49,658 nucleotides of DNA from an uncultured Clostridiaceae bacterium. Its GTDB lineage: Bacteria > Bacillota > Clostridia > TANB77 > CAG-508. Both the position numbers and the translations under genes were made by a program. Positions 8,682-19,500 of the stretch are shown here, piece after piece (the first letter of the stretch is position 1; each line of letters starts with the position of its first letter). The notes under the pieces are model-generated. The model was not told the origin of the DNA. It made no database searches and saw only the letters and a list, made by a program, of their open reading frames with translations. The stretch lies in NCBI GenBank assembly GCA_947642455.1, contig CANRSN010000015.1:1-49658 (forward strand). The letters run 5' to 3'.

Positions 8682-10721
8682 TTATATTCCATCTATTTCG
8701 CTAAAGTATTCATTTATTCTATTTATTAATTCTTGTTTTACTTCTTCTATGTTCATTCCTTCAACTTGAGCACCTGCTAATGTTATGTGACCACCACCGC
8801 CAAGCTTTTCAAGTATAACTTGAACATTTATATCTCCTATAGAACGTCCACTTATACATATTTTTTCTGGCATTTTTCCAATTACAAATGATGCTGTGAT
8901 GTTACTAATTGTTAAAAGTTCATCTGCTGCTTTTGCACAAACTACATTTGAGTCTTCGTCTTCTGCATCATATATAGAAATTCCTATTGTGTCATTTACT
9001 ATTTCTGCTTTTGCTACTATTTCTGATATTTTGTTATAAGTTTCTAAGTCGCTCTGGAACCATTTTTTTACCTTTATTATGTCTACACCACATCTACGTA
9101 AATATGCTGCTACTTCAAATGTTCTAACTCCTGTTTTAAATGTAAAGTTTTTTGTATCCATCATTATTCCTGCATATAGACTTTGTGCTTCTATTTCTGT
9201 TAGTTTTATATCATTTTCTGAATATTGTATTAATTCTGTAACAAGTTCTGCTGTTGATGAAGCATATACTTCATGTAAAGTTAGTATTGAATTTTCTATA
9301 AAGTCTGTACTTCTTCTGTGATGATCTATTATTACTATTTTGTTTGTTTTTTCTAATAATTCTGGAACATCTACATATGTTGTTTTGTGTGTATCTACAA
9401 CTACTAATAGTGTATTTTCGTTTACAATTTCCATTGCTTGTGATTTTGATATTAATGCTGTTTGATATTCTTCTTCATTTTTTGCCGATTGTATGAAGTT
9501 CTCTAAGCTTTGACCTGAAATGTTATTTACTATATATGCTGGTTTTTCTAATGTTTTTGCAATTCTATATATTCCAAAACATGCTCCCATTGCATCTATG
9601 TCTATGTTTGTATGCCCCATTACTATTAGATTTTCTGCTTCTAATATTAGTTCTTGCAATGCTGTTGATACTATTCTTGCTTTTACTTTCGTTCTTTTTT
9701 CTACTTCTTGTGCTCTTCCTCCAAAGAATGTATATTTTCCATTCTTCTTTATTACTGCTTGGTCTCCTCCACGCCCCAATGCTATGTCTATTGTTGCTTG
9801 TGCTGATTTGTATTTTTCATAGTTTGAGTCCCCTTCATTTGATATTGCTATACTTAATGTTGATTGTAATTTCCCTGGCATGTCTATCTCTTTTATGTTG
9901 TCTAATATGCTAAACTTACTTTCTTCTAGTAGTTCTAAGTATTGATTTTCTATTATTAATACAAATGTGTCTCTATCTGATTTTATAATTAGACCATTAT
10001 ATTGACCAGCCCAATCGTATAATGCTTTTTCTATTTTGGCTATTGTTTCTGGCTTTGCTTCATCTGATATTCTTTGCATTATTTCTTCATAGTTGTCTAT
10101 CATTACTATTCCTATACATATTTTTGAGTTTTCATGCTCTTCTTCTAAGTTTATATTTTTTGTTTCGTCTATGAAATATAGTGTTGCCATGTATTCATTT
10201 TCTTTGTTTTTTTCTTTTGCTTTGTCTTTTGATTTTACAAACTCCCCTAATATTTTGTATGTTTTTTCTCCTATTTTTACTTGCTTTTGTATTAACTCTG
10301 ATAATTCTTTTTTGTTTTCTTCACTACTGTTTTCTATTTCTAGTTTTAATTCTTTTATTATGTTATTTAGGTGACTGTTTATGTCTATGTTTGCAAATTC
10401 ATGTATGAATTTTGAACTTTTCCATATTATGTTTCCATCAGTTTCTATTATGACTAATGGAAATGGTGAGTTTATTAGTGTTCCTTTTGCTGCTGTGTCT
10501 ACTGTTAGTGTTAAGTCTTTTATGTGCTCTGAAAGCTCTACTTTCCTTTTGTTGTTTGTCCAATATGCATACATTAGTATTAGTATGTATATTAGTATTG
10601 CTGGTGTTATGAAGTTTGTTTCATATATACATAATATTACTAATAGTACTGCTATTATTATTAAATATATTTTTGTTTTTGATACTAATTTTTCAAACAC
10701 TATTTTACTATTTCTGGGCAT
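8682..10721 (-). CDS. gdpP: Cyclic-di-AMP phosphodiesterase GdpP
   Basis: Membrane-bound DHH-DHHA1 phosphodiesterase of 679 aa that hydrolyses c-di-AMP and so affects potassium and wall homeostasis. Two N-terminal transmembrane helices (about 17-36 and 37-54) are followed by a PAS-like region, a degenerate GGDEF domain (about 200-325, ending ALGRGGDQAVIKK) and the catalytic DHH domain with MGHTNIDIDAMGA (about 368-380), VVVDTHK and VIIDHHRR. The DHHA1 domain ends with GGGGHITLAGAQ. The ATG at 10721 is preferred to an upstream start at 10793 because GGAGAA lies 7 nt before it. The gdpP-rplI-dnaB order is conserved in Bacillota. Confidence 0.95.
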   Translation of the reverse strand: MPRNSKIVFEKLVSKTKIYLIIIAVLLVILCIYETNFITPAILIYILILMYAYWTNNKRKVELSEHIKDLTLTVDTAAKGTLINSPFPLVIIETDGNIIWKSSKFIHEFANIDINSHLNNIIKELKLEIENSSEENKKELSELIQKQVKIGEKTYKILGEFVKSKDKAKEKNKENEYMATLYFIDETKNINLEEEHENSKICIGIVMIDNYEEIMQRISDEAKPETIAKIEKALYDWAGQYNGLIIKSDRDTFVLIIENQYLELLEESKFSILDNIKEIDMPGKLQSTLSIAISNEGDSNYEKYKSAQATIDIALGRGGDQAVIKKNGKYTFFGGRAQEVEKRTKVKARIVSTALQELILEAENLIVMGHTNIDIDAMGACFGIYRIAKTLEKPAYIVNNISGQSLENFIQSAKNEEEYQTALISKSQAMEIVNENTLLVVVDTHKTTYVDVPELLEKTNKIVIIDHHRRSTDFIENSILTLHEVYASSTAELVTELIQYSENDIKLTEIEAQSLYAGIMMDTKNFTFKTGVRTFEVAAYLRRCGVDIIKVKKWFQSDLETYNKISEIVAKAEIVNDTIGISIYDAEDEDSNVVCAKAADELLTISNITASFVIGKMPEKICISGRSIGDINVQVILEKLGGGGHITLAGAQVEGMNIEEVKQELINRINEYFSEIDGI

Positions 10722-10799
10722 ACATTTCTCCTTTTTTTCTCTTTTTGTTTTTAAACTTCTTCCTATTTTACTATTTTTACATTGTTTTGTCAAGGTTTA

Positions 10800-11043
10800 C
10801 CATAATTTGAGTTTCGGTATTTTTTGAAATGCAAGTTTTAGGCTCTATTTATTAAATCTTCACACAGAATATTAATATTTATTTTTAAAAAGTTCTGCGC
10901 AGGGAAGCTCCCACAGTGGACATGACCCAGAGCGATTGGCGAAGCCAGTAAAGAACTTTGACAAAAATAAATATTAATATTCGTGTAGTAGATATTTTAA
11001 GCCTAAAACTTGCATTTCAAAAATACTGAAACTTAAATTACCA
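10800..11043. repeat. Long palindrome with class A core, copy 4
   Basis: The outer arms contain GAAATGCAAGTTTTAGGC and its complement, unlike the arms of any other copy. The inner arms are GAATATTAATATTTATTTTT and complement. The core is closed by AAGTTCT/AGAACTT, where other copies have AAGTTTT/AAAACTT: a compensated base-pair change. It lies between the divergent gdpP and amidoligase genes, and no T-run marks a terminator. Confidence 0.85.
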
Positions 11044-11075
11044 TAATCCAGATGTAAGCAAAATTTATATAAGTA

Positions 11076-11104
11076 TTGATAATAATACTTATTTGTAGTA
11101 TACT
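11076..11104 (+). promoter_or_regulatory. Predicted sigma-A promoter of the amidoligase cassette
   Basis: TTGATA (11076-11081) and TATACT (11099-11104) are separated by exactly 17 nt. The start codon lies about 90 nt downstream. Confidence 0.75.
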
Positions 11105-11197
11105 AAACTTGCAATTTAAGAAAGTAAGTTTTATGAAAGAAATATGTTTTTCATAAATTATGACTTTTGACTGAAGCAAGAAAGGAATAAATTCATT

Positions 11198-12307
11198 ATG
11201 AGATATACAAAAGATTTTGAAAAACTAGGATTGCCAGATGGTTTTAAATTTGGTATAGAATTGGAAGCATTTAATGTAAAAACCAAAGGGAAAGATAGTT
11301 TATATTCTGGTAAAAGTGCTGAATACATAAAAAGTAAAAACTGGCATATGGCTACAAAAAGTGAAGAAATGCTTGTCTCAGAAGGCGGAGCAGAATTAGT
11401 GTCTCCCATATTAAAAGATACTGAGCAAGATTGGGAAAGTGTTTTTGATATGTGTGAACATATCAAAAAGTTTCCTGGAAATAAAGGAGATAATGTTGTT
11501 GCTAACAGCAAATGTGGATTACACATACATTTTGATGCTGAAGTTTTAGCGAAAGATCCTAACAAAATGAAAAATTTTTTACGATTATATGCAGAAGCTG
11601 AAGAACTTTTATATAAAATGTGTAATGATAAGGACAACCCTATAAGAAAATCTGCCATAAATAAAGATTTTAGCGGTATTCACTTTATTTCTGCTGCTTG
11701 GAGAAATGGAATGGCTGCACCTACTGGTAAAAAAATTTTACAAAAAATTGAAAATGGTACTTTAAAATTATCTTACAAAAAGTTTGGAAGATTACGAATG
11801 CTTGCAAGTAAATATAAATTAGATGAAAGACGTTACTCTGGTTTAAATTTAACTAATATAGGAAATGCTAAGAAAAATACTATTGAGTTTAGAATGGCAA
11901 ATGGAACTCTTGATTTTAATGTTATTAAACAAAATGTATTTTTGTATGCTTCTTTAATAAATACTTCTATTCAAATGACTGAACATCCTGAACTTTATCA
12001 GGAAAGATTAAATACTTTTTATAATACAAATGTAAGCGAAAGAGAAAAGGCTGAAAGCTTTTTATCTCTTATTATGGATAACCCAGAAGATAGAAAAATA
12101 TATTTAGACAGATGGGAATCTGTAAAAAATGCTGAAGTATTTCAAAAAAATGATAGAAAAGGTTTTTCTCAAAATAGATTTAAAAGAGAGCAATTTAGAC
12201 AAATAGCACTGAGAACTCCTTCAAATATAGTTAGTACAATGTATACTCAGTTTAAAGAAATGATTTCAAAAACAAATGATATTGGAGAATTTGATTATGA
12301 TAGATAA
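11198..12307 (+). CDS. Amidoligase-like (COOH-NH2 ligase) enzyme
   Basis: 369 aa. The motifs match the Amidoligase_2 group of the glutamine synthetase/glutamate-cysteine ligase fold: FGIELEAF (18-25) with two Glu, GGAELVSPIL (63-72), CGLHIHFD (106-113) with two His and one Asp, and NTIEFRMANGTLD (about 227-239) with the Arg-Asn pair. Family knowledge: these enzymes are predicted to form amide or isopeptide bonds using ATP, often on peptides or cell-surface polymers; the substrate is unknown here. The start has AAAGGA 11 nt upstream and its own promoter. It is on the plus strand, with its stop overlapping the next gene by 11 nt. No glutamyl-cyclotransferase partner is next to it. Confidence 0.75.
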   Translation: MRYTKDFEKLGLPDGFKFGIELEAFNVKTKGKDSLYSGKSAEYIKSKNWHMATKSEEMLVSEGGAELVSPILKDTEQDWESVFDMCEHIKKFPGNKGDNVVANSKCGLHIHFDAEVLAKDPNKMKNFLRLYAEAEELLYKMCNDKDNPIRKSAINKDFSGIHFISAAWRNGMAAPTGKKILQKIENGTLKLSYKKFGRLRMLASKYKLDERRYSGLNLTNIGNAKKNTIEFRMANGTLDFNVIKQNVFLYASLINTSIQMTEHPELYQERLNTFYNTNVSEREKAESFLSLIMDNPEDRKIYLDRWESVKNAEVFQKNDRKGFSQNRFKREQFRQIALRTPSNIVSTMYTQFKEMISKTNDIGEFDYDR

Positions 12308-12734
12308 TATTTATAGAAATTCATTTAGGGAAGTTTTTATTATTTTAGAAAATACTGATATTGATTTACTTTCTAAAATCCCTACTAAGTTTATTAATTT
12401 TATAAAAGATAATATGAACCCTAATTATAAAACAAATATTAGTACTAACATTGATATTGATAAACAGTGTTTGCTAAAAGAGACTGAAGCAATTATTGCT
12501 TTAATTTACAGAAGTTATTGGGCTTCTGATGAAGAGAAAAAATTATTTGCAATAAGTGATTCTAAAATTCAAAACCATAATAAAATTCGATACCAGTTAG
12601 AAGATGTTTATAAAATTTTTGAAAAGAAAAAGAATGTTAATACTACTTCGAATACTAATTTACCTATAGTTTATAAAAAAAATTTTTTACAAAGATTTTT
12701 TGATAAACTTATATCTGTTTTTAAAAATCATTAA
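12297..12734 (+). CDS. Small conserved protein, partner of the amidoligase
   Basis: 145 aa with no signal peptide. A helical N-terminal region (RNSFREVFIILENTD) leads to IPTKFINFIKDNMNP, then KETEAIIALIYRSYWASDEEK. From memory, this last pattern resembles a small uncharacterised family found in many gut Bacillota; I cannot name the function. A long linker ends in a basic amphipathic C-terminus (LQRFFDKLISVFKNH) that could touch membrane or nucleic acid. The ATG at 12297 is preceded by GGAG at 9 nt and overlaps the amidoligase stop, so translation is coupled. An alternative ATG at 12276 is less well placed. Confidence 0.7.
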   Translation: MIDNIYRNSFREVFIILENTDIDLLSKIPTKFINFIKDNMNPNYKTNISTNIDIDKQCLLKETEAIIALIYRSYWASDEEKKLFAISDSKIQNHNKIRYQLEDVYKIFEKKKNVNTTSNTNLPIVYKKNFLQRFFDKLISVFKNH

Positions 12735-12849
12735 TGGAATTGTTGCAAAGTTTTCTATTATAAGAAAATTGGAAAGTCTTAATATTCGCATACTTTTACA
12801 CTTCTTTACTTTTTCGTAAATTTGCTCACATTGTGTAATAATACAAAAA

Positions 12850-12883
12850 GGTTCTTACGTTCAAATTTTGAACTGTAAGAACC
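12850..12883. terminator. Bidirectional terminator between the cassette and rpoC
   Basis: The perfect stem GGTTCTTAC / GTAAGAACC extends inward as GTTCAAA/TTTGAAC. It is flanked by an A-run on the left and T-rich DNA on the right, and can end both the plus-strand cassette and minus-strand rpoC. Confidence 0.8.
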
Positions 12884-12897
12884 ATTTTATATTTTTA

Positions 12898-12942
12898 GTC
12901 TGTCCCTTTTGGGACATTTTTGTCCCAATTTACTCCGTCCCA
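12898..12942. repeat. REP-like repeat, copy A, overlapping the rpoC stop
   Basis: The sequence is TCTGTCCCTTTTGGGACA, then TTTTTGTCCCAATTTACTCC and GTCCCA. Near-identical units occur at 24170-24215, 31285-31330, 48619-48650 and 49455-49499. The unit forms a GTCCC-TTTT-GGGAC hairpin. Here it supplies the last codons and stop of rpoC. Confidence 0.8.
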
Positions 12943-15900
12943 TTTTGTTCATTTTGTTGTTCTGTGCTAATTTGTGTATTTTTATATTTTGCAAGTCCTG
13001 TTCCTGCTGGAATTAACTTACCTATAATAACATTTTCTTTTAAACCTATTAGTTCATCTACTTTACCTTTTATTGCAGCTTCTGTAAGTACTCTCGTTGT
13101 TTCTTGGAATGATGCTGCAGATAAGAAACTGTCTGTTGCAAGTGATGCTTTTGTAATTCCTAGTAGTACTCTTTTTCCAGTAGCTGGACGTTTTCCTTCT
13201 TCTATTGCTTTTTCGTTTATATCTTGGAATTCGTACATATCTACTAATGAGCCTGCAAACATTGGTGTTTCTCCATTGTCTTCTACTCTTACTTTTTTAA
13301 GCATTTGTCTACCTATTACTTCAATATGTTTGTCGTTAATATCAACACCTTGGTTTCTATATACTTTTTGTACCTCTTGTACTAAGTAGTTATAAACTCC
13401 ATCTGGTCCTTTTATTGTTAATAGTTCATTTGGATTTATTGATCCTTCCGTTAATGGCTGACCTGCTTTTACTTCGTCTCCATCTTTTATTTTTAGTTTT
13501 GAACCAAATGGTATTACATATGTTTTGCTATCATCTTTTGATGTTACTATTACTTCTTTTCTCTTTTTGTCATCTGATATTCTAATTGTTCCATCTATTT
13601 CAGAGATTATTGCAACTCCCTTTGGTTTCCTTGCTTCAAATAGCTCTTCAACCCTTGGAAGACCTTGTGTAATATCGGCAACACCAGCAACACCACCAGA
13701 GTGAATTGTTCTCATTGTAAGCTGTGTACCTGGCTCTCCTATTGATTGTGCAGCTATTATTCCTACTGCTTCACCTATGTTTGCTTCTTCTCTACTTGCT
13801 AAGCCCATACCATAACATTTTGAACATACTCCATTTTTTGTTCTACAGCCAAACACACTACGTACTTTTACTGTTTCTATTCCTGCTTCTACTATTTTGT
13901 CTGCTATTTTATCATTTATAAGTGTATGTGTATCTACTATCAATTCTTTTGTCTCTGGGTTTACTATGTCTTCTAGTGGATATCTTCCTATTAGCCTTTC
14001 TTGTAGTGTTTCTATTACTTGATTTCCATCTTTTATTGCTGATAATTCTATTCCATCATGTGTCCCACAGTCTACTTCTCTTACTATTATGTCTTGTGAT
14101 ACATCTACTAGTCTTCTTGTTAAGTAACCTGAGTCTGCTGTTCTTAATGCTGTATCTGAAAGTCCTTTACGTGCTCCATGGGCAGATATGAAATATTCTA
14201 GTGCATCTAAACCTTCACGGAAAGATGATTTGATTGGTATTTCGACTGTTTTTCCTGTTGTACTTGCCATAAGTCCTCTCATTCCTGCTATTTGTTTTAA
14301 TTGGTCTAAGTTACCACGAGCTCCAGAGTCTGACATCATAAATACTGGGTTTAATGCTGTAAAGTTGTCTTTCATTGCATCTTTTACGTCATTTGTAGCT
14401 TTTTCCCATATTTTGATTACTGATTGATATCTTTCTTCTTCTGTTATTAAACCACGTTTATATTGTTTTAATACATTTTCTACTTCTTTTGATGCTTCAT
14501 CTAATATTTCTTGTTTTGCAGGTGGCACTTTTACATCATCTATTGATACTGTTATACCTCCTGTTGTAGAATATTTGAAACCTGTTGATTTGATGTAGTC
14601 TAATAATTCTGCTGAACGACTTAACCCATGCATATTAATACATTTTTCGACAATTTTCCCTAATTTTTTCTTGTTTACGACAAAGTTTATTTCTGGCTCA
14701 AATTCATTTTCAGGGTCTTCTCTATTTACAAAGCCTAAGTCTTGTGGTATACCTTTATTGTAGATTATTCTTCCTACTGTTGTTTCTATCTTTTTGTGTC
14801 TTTCTGTTCCATCTTCTAATGTTTTACCTACTCTAATAAATACTTTTGCGTGCATTCCTACTTCTTTGTTTTCATATGCCATTACCGCTTCTTCTGGAGA
14901 ACTAAAGTAATTGCCTTCTCCCACTTCTCCTGGTACTTCCATTGTTAAGTAATAGCTTCCTAAAATCATATCTTGTGTAGGTACTGTTACTGGTTTACCA
15001 TCTTGTGGTTTTAGTAAGTTGTTTACTGATAACATTAAATACCTTGCTTCTGATTGTGCTTCTGGTGATAATGGTACGTGTACTGCCATTTGGTCTCCAT
15101 CAAAGTCTGCGTTGAATGCTGTACATACTAATGGATGTAATTTTATAGCTCTACCTTCTACTAATACTGGCTCAAATGCTTGTATTCCTAGCCTGTGTAA
15201 TGTTGGTGCACGGTTTAACATTACTGGGTGATCTTTTATAACATCTTCTAGTATGTCCCATACTTCTGGACGTAGTCTTTCTACCATTCTTTTGGCATTT
15301 TTTATGTTGTGTGCTATTCCACGACCTACTAATTCTTTCATAACAAATGGCTTAAATAACTCTACTGCCATTTCTTTTGGTAAACCACATTGATATATTT
15401 TTAATTCTGGTCCTACTACTATAACTGAACGTCCTGAGTAGTCAACACGTTTTCCTAGTAGGTTTTGACGGAAACGTCCTTGTTTTCCTTTCAATAAGTC
15501 TGATAATGATTTTAATGCTCTATTTCCTGCTCCTGTTACTGGTCTTCCTCTTCTTGAGTTGTCTATTAAAGCATCTACTGATTCTTGTAACATTCTTTTT
15601 TCATTTCTTTTTATTATTTCTGGTGCACCTAATTCTACTAACCTTTTTAATCTGTTATTTCTGTTTATAACTCTTCTATATAAGTCATTTAAGTCTGATG
15701 TTGCAAATCTACCACCATCTAATTGTACCATTGGTCTTAGTTCTGGTGGAATTACTGGAACAACATTCATTATCATCCATTCTGGTCTATTTCCTGATAA
15801 TTTAAAAGATTCTACTGTGTCTAACCTTTTTATTAGTTTTGCTTTCTTTTGCTCACTTGCTGTTTCTATTTCTTTTTTTAGTTTTTCTGATAATTTCTCT

Positions 15901-16454
15901 AAATCTACTTCTTTTAGCAATTTTTCTAGTGCTTCTGCACCCATTTCTGCTGTAAAGCTTCCTTCTCCATATTTTTCTACTGCTTCGTGATATTCTTTTT
16001 CTGTTAATACTTGTGTTTTTATTAACCCTGAGGTTCCTTTGTCTGTTACAATGTATGATGCAAAGTATATTATTTTTTCTAAGTTCCTTGGTGATATATC
16101 TAACATTAATGCTATTCTACTTGGTATTCCTTTGAAATACCATATGTGTGCGACTGGTGCTGCAAGCTCGATATGTCCCATTCTTTCACGTCTTACCTTT
16201 GATTTTGTTACTTCTACCCCACAACGATCACACACGATTCCTTTATAACGAACTCTTTTGTATTTTCCACAATGACATTCCCAGTCTTTTGTAGGTCCAA
16301 ATATTCTTTCACAAAATAGTCCATCTTTTTCTGGCTTTAGGGTTCTGTAATTTATTGTTTCTGGTTTCTTTACTTCCCCTTTTGACCACTCTCTTATTTT
16401 CTCATCTGATGCTAATCCTATCTTGATTTTATCAAACATCTCTAATTCATCCAC
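12930..16454 (-). CDS. rpoC: RNA polymerase subunit beta'
   Basis: 1174 aa, close to the usual 1150-1210 aa in Bacillota. It has the N-terminal zinc site (CHCGKYKR...CDRCG), the catalytic NADFDGDQM loop that binds Mg2+, and the second zinc cluster ([13 protein letters not shown]). The RpoC start is a GTG at 16454, with GGGGGG about 9 nt upstream; an in-frame ATG at 16439 is possible. It follows rpoB by 100 nt. The extreme C-terminus (residues NGTE and the stop) is encoded by a REP-like repeat, so the natural end has probably been replaced, with no likely effect on the catalytic core. Confidence 0.98.
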   Translation of the reverse strand: MDELEMFDKIKIGLASDEKIREWSKGEVKKPETINYRTLKPEKDGLFCERIFGPTKDWECHCGKYKRVRYKGIVCDRCGVEVTKSKVRRERMGHIELAAPVAHIWYFKGIPSRIALMLDISPRNLEKIIYFASYIVTDKGTSGLIKTQVLTEKEYHEAVEKYGEGSFTAEMGAEALEKLLKEVDLEKLSEKLKKEIETASEQKKAKLIKRLDTVESFKLSGNRPEWMIMNVVPVIPPELRPMVQLDGGRFATSDLNDLYRRVINRNNRLKRLVELGAPEIIKRNEKRMLQESVDALIDNSRRGRPVTGAGNRALKSLSDLLKGKQGRFRQNLLGKRVDYSGRSVIVVGPELKIYQCGLPKEMAVELFKPFVMKELVGRGIAHNIKNAKRMVERLRPEVWDILEDVIKDHPVMLNRAPTLHRLGIQAFEPVLVEGRAIKLHPLVCTAFNADFDGDQMAVHVPLSPEAQSEARYLMLSVNNLLKPQDGKPVTVPTQDMILGSYYLTMEVPGEVGEGNYFSSPEEAVMAYENKEVGMHAKVFIRVGKTLEDGTERHKKIETTVGRIIYNKGIPQDLGFVNREDPENEFEPEINFVVNKKKLGKIVEKCINMHGLSRSAELLDYIKSTGFKYSTTGGITVSIDDVKVPPAKQEILDEASKEVENVLKQYKRGLITEEERYQSVIKIWEKATNDVKDAMKDNFTALNPVFMMSDSGARGNLDQLKQIAGMRGLMASTTGKTVEIPIKSSFREGLDALEYFISAHGARKGLSDTALRTADSGYLTRRLVDVSQDIIVREVDCGTHDGIELSAIKDGNQVIETLQERLIGRYPLEDIVNPETKELIVDTHTLINDKIADKIVEAGIETVKVRSVFGCRTKNGVCSKCYGMGLASREEANIGEAVGIIAAQSIGEPGTQLTMRTIHSGGVAGVADITQGLPRVEELFEARKPKGVAIISEIDGTIRISDDKKRKEVIVTSKDDSKTYVIPFGSKLKIKDGDEVKAGQPLTEGSINPNELLTIKGPDGVYNYLVQEVQKVYRNQGVDINDKHIEVIGRQMLKKVRVEDNGETPMFAGSLVDMYEFQDINEKAIEEGKRPATGKRVLLGITKASLATDSFLSAASFQETTRVLTEAAIKGKVDELIGLKENVIIGKLIPAGTGLAKYKNTQISTEQQNEQNGTE

Positions 16455-16499
16455 TTTTAGTAGCCCCCCATTTTTCTTTACTTCTCTTTTACTTTAATC

Positions 16500-16544
16500 C
16501 AAGAAGAATTGAATTTTAACGACGCCAAACTTCAATTATTCTTG
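16500..16544 (-). other. Hairpin in the rpoB-rpoC spacer
   Basis: CAAGAAGAATTGAA and CAAGAATAATTGAA (opposite strands) form a 14-bp stem with one mismatch and a loop of about 17 nt. It has no T-run, so RNA processing or mRNA stabilisation is more likely than termination. Confidence 0.5.
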
Positions 16545-16554
16545 AATTATCGCC

Positions 16555-19500
16555 TTAGTCTTGAATGCTATCCATATCCGTATCCAAATTATCCTCTGCC
16601 AAATCATTATCAAATATTGAATCATCGTCATCATCTAATTCTTCAAATAATTCGTCTGTATCTTCTAATAGCATATCTTGCACATCTTCATCTGCTGGTA
16701 TATAGCTATCTTCTAGCTCTGTTTCATTTAATATTTCATCACCAACTTTGGCTTCTTCATAGTCTATTCCTTCATCGATATGTTCTTTTAGTTCTAGTTC
16801 TTGGTTGTCTTCTGAGTATAGACGTATATCTAATCCTAATGATTGTAATTCTTTTACTAATACTTTGAAACTTTCTGGAACTCCTGGTTCTGGAACGTTT
16901 TCACCTTTTACGATTGCTTCATAAGTTTTTACACGACCTACAACATCATCTGATTTTACTGTAAGCATTTCTTGTAGTGTATATGCTGCTCCATATGCTT
17001 CTAATGCCCAAACTTCCATTTCTCCAAAACGTTGTCCACCAAATTGTGCTTTACCACCTAAAGGTTGTTGTGTAACTAATGAGTATGGTCCTGTTGAACG
17101 AGCATGAATTTTATCGTCTACCAAGTGATGTAATTTTAACATATACATAACTCCAACAGTTACTAAGTTGTCAAATTTTTCTCCTGTACGACCGTCATAT
17201 AATACTGATTTTCCATCTGGCCTTAGCCCTGCTTCTAATAGTAATTCCTCTATTTCTTTATCTGTTGCACCATCAAATACTGGTGTTGCTACATTCCAGC
17301 CAAGTGCTTTTGCTGCCATACCTAAATGCACTTCTAAAACTTGACCTAAGTTCATACGAGAAGGTATACCTTGAGGGTTTAATACTATGTCTACTGGTGT
17401 TCCATCTTCTAAGAATGGCATGTCTTCTACTGGCAGTATTCTTGATATAACACCTTTATTTCCATGACGTCCTGCCATTTTATCTCCAACTGATATTTTT
17501 CTTTTTGTTGCTATATAACATCTAATTACCTGATTTACACCTGGTCCTAATTCATCTGAGTTGTCTCTAGTAAATATTTTTACATCTACTATTGTTCCTG
17601 CTTCTCCATGTGGTACACGAAGTGATGTGTCTCTTACTTCTCTTGCTTTTTCTCCAAAGATTGCTCTTAGTAGCCTTTCTTCTGCTGTAAGTTCTGTTTC
17701 TCCTTTTGGTGTAACCTTTCCTACTAATATGTCTCCTGGTCTTACTTCTGCACCTATTCTTATTATTCCATTTTCATCTAAGTCTTTTAATCCGTCATCT
17801 CCTACGTTTGGAATGTCTCTTGTTATTTCTTCTGGACCTAGTTTTGTATCTCTACATTCACAGTCGTATTCTTCTATATGGATTGATGTATATACATCTT
17901 CTTTTACTAACCTTTCACTTATTAATACAGCATCTTCATAGTTGTAACCTTCCCAAGTTGTAAAGGCTATAAGTACATTTCTTCCAAGTGCCATTTCTCC
18001 ATTTTTTGTTGCTGGTCCATCTGCTAAAATGTCACCTTCTTTTACTTTTTCCCCTCTTGTTACAACTGGTCTTTGGTTTATACATGTTCCTCCATTTGTT
18101 CTTTTGAATTTACGTAATTTGTATGTATCTATGTTTCCTTTTTCATTTCTTACTTTTACTTCGTCACCTGTAACTTTTTCTACTATTCCAGTATTTTTTG
18201 CAATTACTGTAATTCCTGAGTCTCTGGCTGCTCTGTATTCTATTCCTGTTCCTACAATTGGTGTTTCTGGCATTAATAATGGAACTGCTTGACGTTGCAT
18301 GTTTGAACCCATTAGTGAACGTTTTACGTCATCATGCTCTAGGAATGGAATCATGGCTGCTGCAACTGATACTAATTCTTTTGGTGATACGTCTACATAG
18401 TCTACTTCTGTTTTTTCTACCTCTGTTATTTCTGATTTATGACGTACACGAATTCTTTTATTTACAAATGTATTGTCTTCATTTAGTGGTTCTGATGCTT
18501 GTGCTATTATGTAGTTGTCTTCTTCGTCTGCTGGCATGTAGTCTACTATGTCTGTAACTTTTCCTGTTTCTTTGTCTACTTTTCTGTATGGTGTTTCTAT
18601 GAAACCATATTCATTTATTATTGCAAATGATGAAAGTGCTGATATAAGCCCAATGTTTGGTCCTTCTGGTGACTCTACAGGACATAGTCTTCCATAGTGT
18701 GTATAGTGTATATCTCTAACTTCAAAACCTGCTCTTTCTCTTGAAAGTCCTCCTGGTCCTAATGCTGATATTCTTCTTTTATGTGTTAATTCTGATAATG
18801 GGTTTGTTTGATCCATGAATTGTGATAATTGAGAACTTCCAAAGAACTCTCTTATTGATGATGTGATTGGTTTTGTATTTATTAATGTTTGTGGTGTTAC
18901 TATGTCTAAGTCTTGTATTGTCATTCTTTCACGAACTACTCTTTCTAACCTTGTTAAACCTATTCTGAATTGATTTTGTAATAATTCCCCAACACATCTT
19001 ATACGTCTGTTTCCTAGATGATCTATGTCATCTACATTGCCTAGTTTATGGTCTAAGTTTAATACATAGTTTATTGATGCTATTATGTCTTCGTTTGTAA
19101 TGTGTTTTGGTACCAATTCTTCTTTTCTTTCTTTTAATACTTTTACCAAGTCTTTTTTGTCTGTTGTGTCTATTATTGATTTTAGTACTTCATAGTTTAC
19201 TTCTTCTTTGATGTGTAAACTTGATATGTCTACATCTGTTATGTATTTGTATAGGTTTACTGTTCCATTTCCTATTATTCTTACTTTTTTGTCTTCAACT
19301 TTTACGTCTACTATGTTTATTCCTGTATTTTGAATTTGCTCTGCAATTTCTTTTTCTATTATTGAATCTTTTTCTACTAGAATTTCTCCCGTTTCTGGAT
19401 CCATTATGTCGTTATATGACACTAAACCTGTTATACGTGTTGCTAAACTTAATTTTTTATTGAATTTGTATCTTCCTACTTTTGCTAGGTCATATCTTCT

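Noticed and set aside
8483-8692. Minus-strand 69-aa frame running through palindrome copy 3
   Set aside because: It is encoded by the repeat and its flanks (it contains the same GASLRKTS peptide as the TatD tail), has no ribosome binding site and overlaps the gdpP end.
11158-11658. Minus-strand 166-aa frame opposite the amidoligase
   Set aside because: It is antisense to a well-supported gene with promoter, ribosome binding site and family motifs.
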